The position numbers and the translations under genes were made by a program. Below, one piece after another: positions 5,206-7,979 of a stretch of DNA of 7,979 nucleotides. A model generated the notes under the pieces. It searched no databases. It saw only the letters and a program-made list of their open reading frames with translations, and was not told the DNA's origin. The stretch is from Streptomyces sp. NRRL WC-3549. GTDB taxonomy: Bacteria > Actinomycetota > Actinomycetes > Streptomycetales > Streptomycetaceae. How positions within the stretch are numbered: the first letter of the stretch is position 1; each line of letters begins with the position of its first letter. Location of the stretch: positions 4,382-12,360 of the forward strand of contig NZ_KL585394.1 of NCBI RefSeq assembly GCF_000721935.1, given 5' to 3'.

Positions 5206-6105
5206 TCAGTACTGGGCCTGGAGGTGCTGCCAGAAGCCGTCGCGCAGGGCACGCCGCAGGTGGGCGTGGCCCCTGAGCGAGTACTGGAGCAACCGCTCGG
5301 CCTCGACCAGCAGGTCCTGGTCGACGGATCCGGGAAGGTACGGGCGGCCGGGCAGCAGGTCCGCCAGGGATTCCCGGCCGCGCGCGGCAAGCCAGGCGGC
5401 GGCGATCTGGGCCCCCACGAAGCGCACGTCCTCGCGCGCGGGGGCGGGGCTGTCGTCCTCGTACATCGTGACGGGGCGCCGGGTCACGTACGGGCGGCAG
5501 AAGTCGAGGTCGAAGGTGCGCTGGCTGTCGACCTCCCAGAGCAGCGGCTCCGCCTGGTTGCGGCCCTCCCCCGCCTCGATGCCCCAGAGGTGGACGCGGG
5601 CGCCGTAGCCCTGGGCCGCCTCGACGGCGGAGACCAGGTCCTCGTCACCGCCCACCAGGGCCGCGTCGCTGATGGCCCGGTGCCGGGCGAGCGATTCGAG
5701 GTCGGAGCGGATGAGTGAGTCGACGCCCTTCTGCTGGTTGTTCGCGTTGAGGTTGCCGAGTCTGACCTTCACGTCGGGGAGCTCGGCGATGGACTGCTGC
5801 TCGGTGGTGTGGATCCGCCGCCTGGCCCCGTCGTACCAGTAGACGCGCAGCAGCCGGCTGTCCGCGAAGATGGTGCGGGCCTTGTCGATGAAGGCTTCGA
5901 TCAGCCCTTCCGCGTCGAGGTCGAAGGACCGCCGGTCCTCGGTCCCGGTGACGAGCAGCCCGGCTGCCGCGTAGACGTAGCCCGCGTCCACGAAGATGGC
6001 GTGGGTGGAGGGCGTCTTGGACACCTCGGCGAGTACGCGCTGGAGCAGTTCGTTGGTGCGGTCCAGCTGCTCCCGGATGCCGGGGCCCGCGTCCACGGGG
6101 TTCAC
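5206..6105 (-). CDS. NYN domain-containing protein (PIN-like putative ribonuclease)
   Basis: A 299-residue protein with an N-terminal coiled region (about 10-29) followed by a NYN domain (about 34-200), a PIN-like fold found in RNases. The acidic metal-binding residues are visible: Asp40 (IFVDAGYVY), Asp92 (YWYDGA), Asp129 (KGVDSLIRSDL), and Asp154 and Asp156 (VGGDEDLVSAV). A complete acidic site suggests an active metal-dependent nuclease, probably on RNA; that activity is inference from the family. The C-terminal 80 residues (GAQIAAAWLAARGRESLADLLPG onward) are helical and resemble a small winged-helix-like RNA or protein contact domain. The start is GTG 6105, preceded on the minus strand by GAGGG four bases upstream. 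No in-frame ATG is nearby. The promoter probably lies in the AT-rich island near 6171-6197. Confidence 0.88.
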   Translation of the reverse strand: MNPVDAGPGIREQLDRTNELLQRVLAEVSKTPSTHAIFVDAGYVYAAAGLLVTGTEDRRSFDLDAEGLIEAFIDKARTIFADSRLLRVYWYDGARRRIHTTEQQSIAELPDVKVRLGNLNANNQQKGVDSLIRSDLESLARHRAISDAALVGGDEDLVSAVEAAQGYGARVHLWGIEAGEGRNQAEPLLWEVDSQRTFDLDFCRPYVTRRPVTMYEDDSPAPAREDVRFVGAQIAAAWLAARGRESLADLLPGRPYLPGSVDQDLLVEAERLLQYSLRGHAHLRRALRDGFWQHLQAQY

Positions 6106-6140
6106 GCGGCCCTCATCGGCTGCGCATGGTTCCTTACCGA

Positions 6141-6190
6141 CGGGTACTTAGGCATCCAAAAAATTTCCTTAGCATAGGGAATGTTTGCAG
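6141..6190. promoter_or_regulatory. AT-rich island in a divergent promoter region
   Basis: This stretch, including AAAAAATTT at 6158-6166, is far richer in A and T than anything else between the genes. It lies between the divergent NYN and 50-residue-protein genes and probably holds promoter or regulator sites. No clear -35/-10 pair could be assigned to the plus-strand gene. Confidence 0.5.
6165..6181. other. Near-palindrome, possible operator
   Basis: The 17 bases from TTCCTTA (6165-6171) to TAGGGAA (6175-6181) form 7-base arms that match except for one T-G pair, around a 3-base centre. The minus-strand -10-like box of the NYN gene lies inside it, so a bound protein would block that promoter. 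No known regulator consensus fits well. Confidence 0.4.
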
Positions 6191-6197
6191 TCAGCAA
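6171..6197 (-). promoter_or_regulatory. Possible promoter of the NYN gene
   Basis: On the minus strand TATGCT (6171-6176) is a good -10 box. TTGCTG (6192-6197) could serve as -35 although the 15-base spacing is short. Transcription would begin near 6164 and give a leader of about 59 bases before GTG 6105. Confidence 0.35.
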
Positions 6198-6290
6198 GTC
6201 GTTGTCACCCTTGTAGAGCACGAGACGCAGGACGGTTTGTGCTCCCATCCTTGCGGACGGCCCCGCCCGTCCATCCAGCAGTTCTCCAGC

Positions 6291-6310
6291 AGGAGGATCA
6301 GACGAAGGGA
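6291..6310 (+). promoter_or_regulatory. Two Shine-Dalgarno-like sites before the 50-residue protein gene
   Basis: GAAGGGA (6304-6310) lies six bases before ATG 6317 and is the likely ribosome binding site. A stronger match, AGGAGGA (6291-6297), lies 19 bases before the ATG with no start codon at a usable distance. It may act as a ribosome standby site or be incidental. Confidence 0.5.
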
Positions 6311-6316
6311 AGCCCT

Positions 6317-6469
6317 ATGCGCTTCGAGATCACGCGACTCGACGACGTCGACGGTACCGCCGTGGACAGCACCGTCGTGGACGCCGCCTCCGTCAACCGG
6401 ATCGTGCAGCAGGCCGCCGCCATAGGCCAGCGCATCCTGATCCGGCCGGCCGATGGGCCGGCTTCGTAA
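6317..6469 (+). CDS. Small protein of unknown function, 50 residues
   Basis: A 50-residue acidic protein starting MRFEITRLDDVDGTAVDS and ending in TAA. It has a beta-hairpin-like N-terminus (FEITRLDDVDG, then TAVDSTVVDA), one amphipathic helix (ASVNRIVQQAAAIGQRI) and a short last strand (LIRPAD). It has no Cys, no membrane segment and no signal peptide, so it is probably a soluble cytoplasmic protein. I have the impression that close copies occur in other Streptomyces, but I cannot name a family. The ATG at 6317 follows a ribosome binding site. The in-frame region back to 6185 has atypical composition and is better explained as leader. It is divergent from the NYN gene and convergent with the MarC gene across a shared terminator. 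Confidence 0.75.
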   Translation: MRFEITRLDDVDGTAVDSTVVDAASVNRIVQQAAAIGQRILIRPADGPAS

Positions 6470-6508
6470 CACCGTGCGCGCCGCCCCGTGCGGCCGAGTC
6501 CGACGACG

Positions 6509-6540
6509 CGCCCCCGTACGGAAGGATCCGTACGGGGGCG
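6509..6540. terminator. Perfect bidirectional terminator between convergent genes
   Basis: Fourteen-base arms (6509-6522 and 6527-6540) are perfectly complementary around the loop AGGA. The hairpin lies 39 bases after the stop of the 50-residue protein gene and 13 bases after the stop of the MarC gene on the other strand, so it can end both transcripts. Confidence 0.9.
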
Positions 6541-6553
6541 AGTGGTGTCCGGG

Positions 6554-7159
6554 TCAGGAGTTCTGGATGACCTGGGTGACGCCGTTGATGATCTGCTGGA
6601 CGGCGATGGCGGAGAGCATCATGCCGGCGAGCCGCGTCACGAGCACGACGCCGCCGTCCTTGATCACGCGGATGATCAGCAGCGAGTAACGCATCGTCAG
6701 CCAGAGGACCACGTGCATGGCCACGATCGCCGACCACACGGACACCTGGCCGCCGACACCGTCCGCGTGCTGCACGGCGAGGATCACCGAGACGATCGCG
6801 CCGGGCCCGGCGAGCAGGGGCATCCCCAGCGGTACGAGGGCCACGTTGACGTCCTTGGTCTGCGTCGGCTCGTCCGTCTTCCCGGTGAGCAGGTCCAGCG
6901 CGATGAGCAGCAGGAGCAGTCCGCCCGCGATCATCAGCGCCGGGACGGAGACGTGGAGGTAGTCGAGGATCTGCTGGCCGAGCACGCCGAACACGGCGAT
7001 CACGCCGAAGGCCACGGCGACCGCCTGGAGGGCCATCTTGCGCTGCACCTTGGCAGGGCGCCCCGCGGTGAGGGCCAGGAAGATCGGGGTGATTCCGGGC
7101 GGATCCATAATCACAAAAAGAGTGAGAAAGAGGGATCCGAAGACAGCGACGTCGAACAC
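6554..7159 (-). CDS. MarC family integral membrane protein
   Basis: A 201-residue inner-membrane protein of the MarC family, whose transport role is unproven. Six likely membrane helices are at about residues 4-19, 42-62, 71-91, 105-129, 139-157 and 172-192. Family landmarks are MDPPGITPIFLAL (18-30), the loop VPLGMPLLAGPGAI (109-122) and the C-terminal RLAGMMLSAIAVQQIINGV (176-194). The length agrees with the usual 200 or so. GTG 7159 is chosen because AAGG lies six bases upstream and the protein then starts MFDVAVFGSL directly before the first helix. An open frame runs back to 7210 but encodes a proline-rich stretch without family resemblance. The first helix is coded by unusually AT-rich codons. 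It lies downstream of the PHP gene on the same strand with a 141-base gap and a possible terminator between, so it is probably transcribed separately. Confidence 0.9.
   Translation of the reverse strand: MFDVAVFGSLFLTLFVIMDPPGITPIFLALTAGRPAKVQRKMALQAVAVAFGVIAVFGVLGQQILDYLHVSVPALMIAGGLLLLLIALDLLTGKTDEPTQTKDVNVALVPLGMPLLAGPGAIVSVILAVQHADGVGGQVSVWSAIVAMHVVLWLTMRYSLLIIRVIKDGGVVLVTRLAGMMLSAIAVQQIINGVTQVIQNS
7101..7138 (-). other. AT-rich codon block in the first MarC helix
   Basis: Between two GGATCC sites (7101-7106 and 7133-7138) 26 coding bases contain only 8 G or C. They encode the first membrane segment with codons rare in Streptomyces: TTT twice, ACT, CTT, ATT, and next to them GAT. The reading frame is intact. 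Confidence 0.7.
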
Positions 7160-7210
7160 GATGAGCCTTGCGAGAGAGGGAGGGGGAGCGGGTCGGTACG
7201 GAGGGCGCAC

Positions 7211-7240
7211 GCGCCGGGGCCGCAGGACGCGGCCGGGCGC
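7211..7240 (-). terminator. Possible terminator of the PHP gene
   Basis: GCGCCGGGGCCGC (7211-7223) and GCGGCCGGGCGC (7229-7240) can pair over about 12 bases with one bulge, around the loop AGGAC. It sits 60 bases beyond the PHP stop and 50 bases before the MarC start, so it may separate the two transcripts. GC-rich surroundings make chance hairpins common. Confidence 0.45.
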
Positions 7241-7300
7241 ACGGGAGTGCGACCGGGGGACGGATGACGTGGACGAGCGGGTGGGGTGCGCGGGGGCGCG

Positions 7301-7979
7301 TTACGCCTGGCGGTTTCCGCCGGCGCCCGGCACCGGGAAGGCCCCCGTGGCGCGCCGGGTGATCTCGCCGTAGATCTCCGGGTCGGTGGTGTACTCCCCG
7401 ATCCGGACGGTCTTGCGGGTGCCGTGGTAGTCGCTCGACCCCGTGGGCAGCAGCTCCAGTTCGGCGGCGAGCGCGCGCAGCCGGGCCCGCGTGGGCGCGT
7501 CGTGGTCCATGTGGTCGACCTCGATGCCGTCCAGTCCCGCGGCGGCCAGGTCCGCGATCACGGACTCGGGCACCACCGCGCCGCGTTTGACGGCGAGCGG
7601 GTGGGCGAAGACGGTGACGCCGCCCGCGGCCTTGACCAGCCGGACCGCCTCGAACGGGTCGAGTTCGTGCTTCTCGGCGTAGGCGCGCCCGCCGTTGCCG
7701 AGCCAGGCCGGGGTGAAGGCGTCGGACACCGAGTCCACGACGCCGAGCTCGACGAGCGCGGTGGCGACGTGCGGGCGGCCGACCGAGCCGTCCCCCGCGA
7801 TCCGTGCGACCTGCTCCCAGGTGACGGGGACCCCGAGTTCCCGGAGCTTGCGCACCATGGCCTTGGCGCGCGGCACCCGGTCGTCCCGCACCAGCTCGCG
7901 TTCGCGTGCCAGTTCGGGTTCGGCGGGGTCGAAGAGGTACGCCAGCATGTGCAGGCCGATGCCGCCGACACGGCAGGAC
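7301..7979 (-). CDS. PHP domain phosphoesterase (partial, N-terminus outside window)
   Basis: The last 225 residues of a PHP-domain metal-dependent phosphoesterase; the start and the N-terminal HxH metal motif lie beyond the window end. Visible features, numbered from the first complete codon, are the family segment GLHMLAYLFDP (8-18), an inserted helical subdomain (about 20-115) with VGRPHVATALV, the strand VFAHPL with His126, IEVDHMDHD (152-160), and SSDYHG with Asp183 and His185, the last metal ligands of the site. Relatives include RNase AM (YciV/TrpH), a 5'-3' exonuclease acting on RNA 5' ends and pAp. That activity is plausible here but not proven by the fragment. The gene ends in TAA at 7301-7303. 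The frame stays open through the window edge, so ATG 7948 is an internal Met and not the start. Confidence 0.9.
   Translation of the reverse strand, partial: SCRVGGIGLHMLAYLFDPAEPELARERELVRDDRVPRAKAMVRKLRELGVPVTWEQVARIAGDGSVGRPHVATALVELGVVDSVSDAFTPAWLGNGGRAYAEKHELDPFEAVRLVKAAGGVTVFAHPLAVKRGAVVPESVIADLAAAGLDGIEVDHMDHDAPTRARLRALAAELELLPTGSSDYHGTRKTVRIGEYTTDPEIYGEITRRATGAFPVPGAGGNRQA

Noticed and set aside
1698..5390. A 1230-codon open frame on the minus strand opposite the helicase and hydrolase genes
   Set aside because: It is the antisense of genes with complete domain motifs. Long stop-free antisense frames are expected in DNA with such GC-biased third positions, and its translation is low-complexity Gly/Arg/Leu with no domain.
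6147..6176. Iron-box (DtxR/IdeR-like) site suggested by two TTAG elements
   Set aside because: Both elements point the same way, whereas the iron box is an inverted repeat of TTAGG with CCTAA. No iron-related gene is nearby.
6185..6316. In-frame extension of the 50-residue protein
   Set aside because: The extra residues are Cys-, Arg- and Pro-rich with atypical codon use, the only good ribosome binding sites lie downstream of it, and the region belongs to the divergent promoter.
7160..7210. Longer MarC start reaching 7210
   Set aside because: The added residues are proline-rich and unlike the family, while GTG 7159 has a ribosome binding site and places the first membrane helix at the N-terminus.
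7946..7948. ATG 7948 as the start of the PHP gene
   Set aside because: The frame continues upstream to the window edge with residues typical of the family (CRVGGIGLH), and the essential N-terminal metal motif would be missing.

Overview
The window looks like ordinary chromosomal core sequence from a Streptomyces or a close relative. The DNA is very GC-rich, codon third positions are strongly G/C-biased, GTG starts are common, several genes appear leaderless, and the proteins match families typical of Streptomyces. There are eight credible protein-coding genes, the last cut by the window end. I see no rRNA, tRNA, insertion sequence, prophage gene, CRISPR array or attachment site. No gene I could read contains a TTA (bldA-dependent) codon.

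Layout. 1-143: a promoter region with a TTGACC -35 and a palindrome near the likely transcription start. 144-371 (+): a DUF3107 protein, followed by a strong hairpin terminator (397-441). 588-860 (+): a small multi-pass membrane protein. 895-1641 (-): a ferritin-like diiron protein of the MiaE-like group. 1642-2024: a long divergent control region holding the leader of the next gene. 2025-4181 (+): a DEAD-box RNA helicase with a long, low-complexity, alternately basic and acidic tail, apparently starting at a rare CTG codon. 4197-4235: its terminator. 4341-5195 (+): an alpha/beta hydrolase, probably leaderless. 5206-6105 (-): a NYN-domain (PIN-like) protein, convergent with the hydrolase over only 10 bases. 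6106-6316: a divergent intergenic region with an unusually AT-rich island. 6317-6469 (+): a 50-residue protein of unknown role. 6509-6540: a perfect bidirectional terminator. 6554-7159 (-): a MarC-family membrane protein. 7301-7979 (-): the C-terminal part of a PHP-domain phosphoesterase.

How the genes fit together. Four of the eight have a plausible link to RNA: the helicase, the MiaE-like protein (RNA substrate unproven), the NYN nuclease-like protein and the PHP protein (relatives include RNase AM). The order DUF3107, small gene, MiaE-like gene, DEAD-box helicase resembles the TB9.4-to-rhlE segment of mycobacteria as I remember it, which suggests an old actinobacterial neighbourhood. Genes alternate in strand, so most are probably single transcription units rather than one operon.

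I do not see a convincing undescribed system. The points most worth a second look are the helicase's non-ATG start and structured leader with a possible leader peptide, its charge-patterned tail, the AT-rich island with a near-palindrome over the NYN promoter, and the 50-residue protein.
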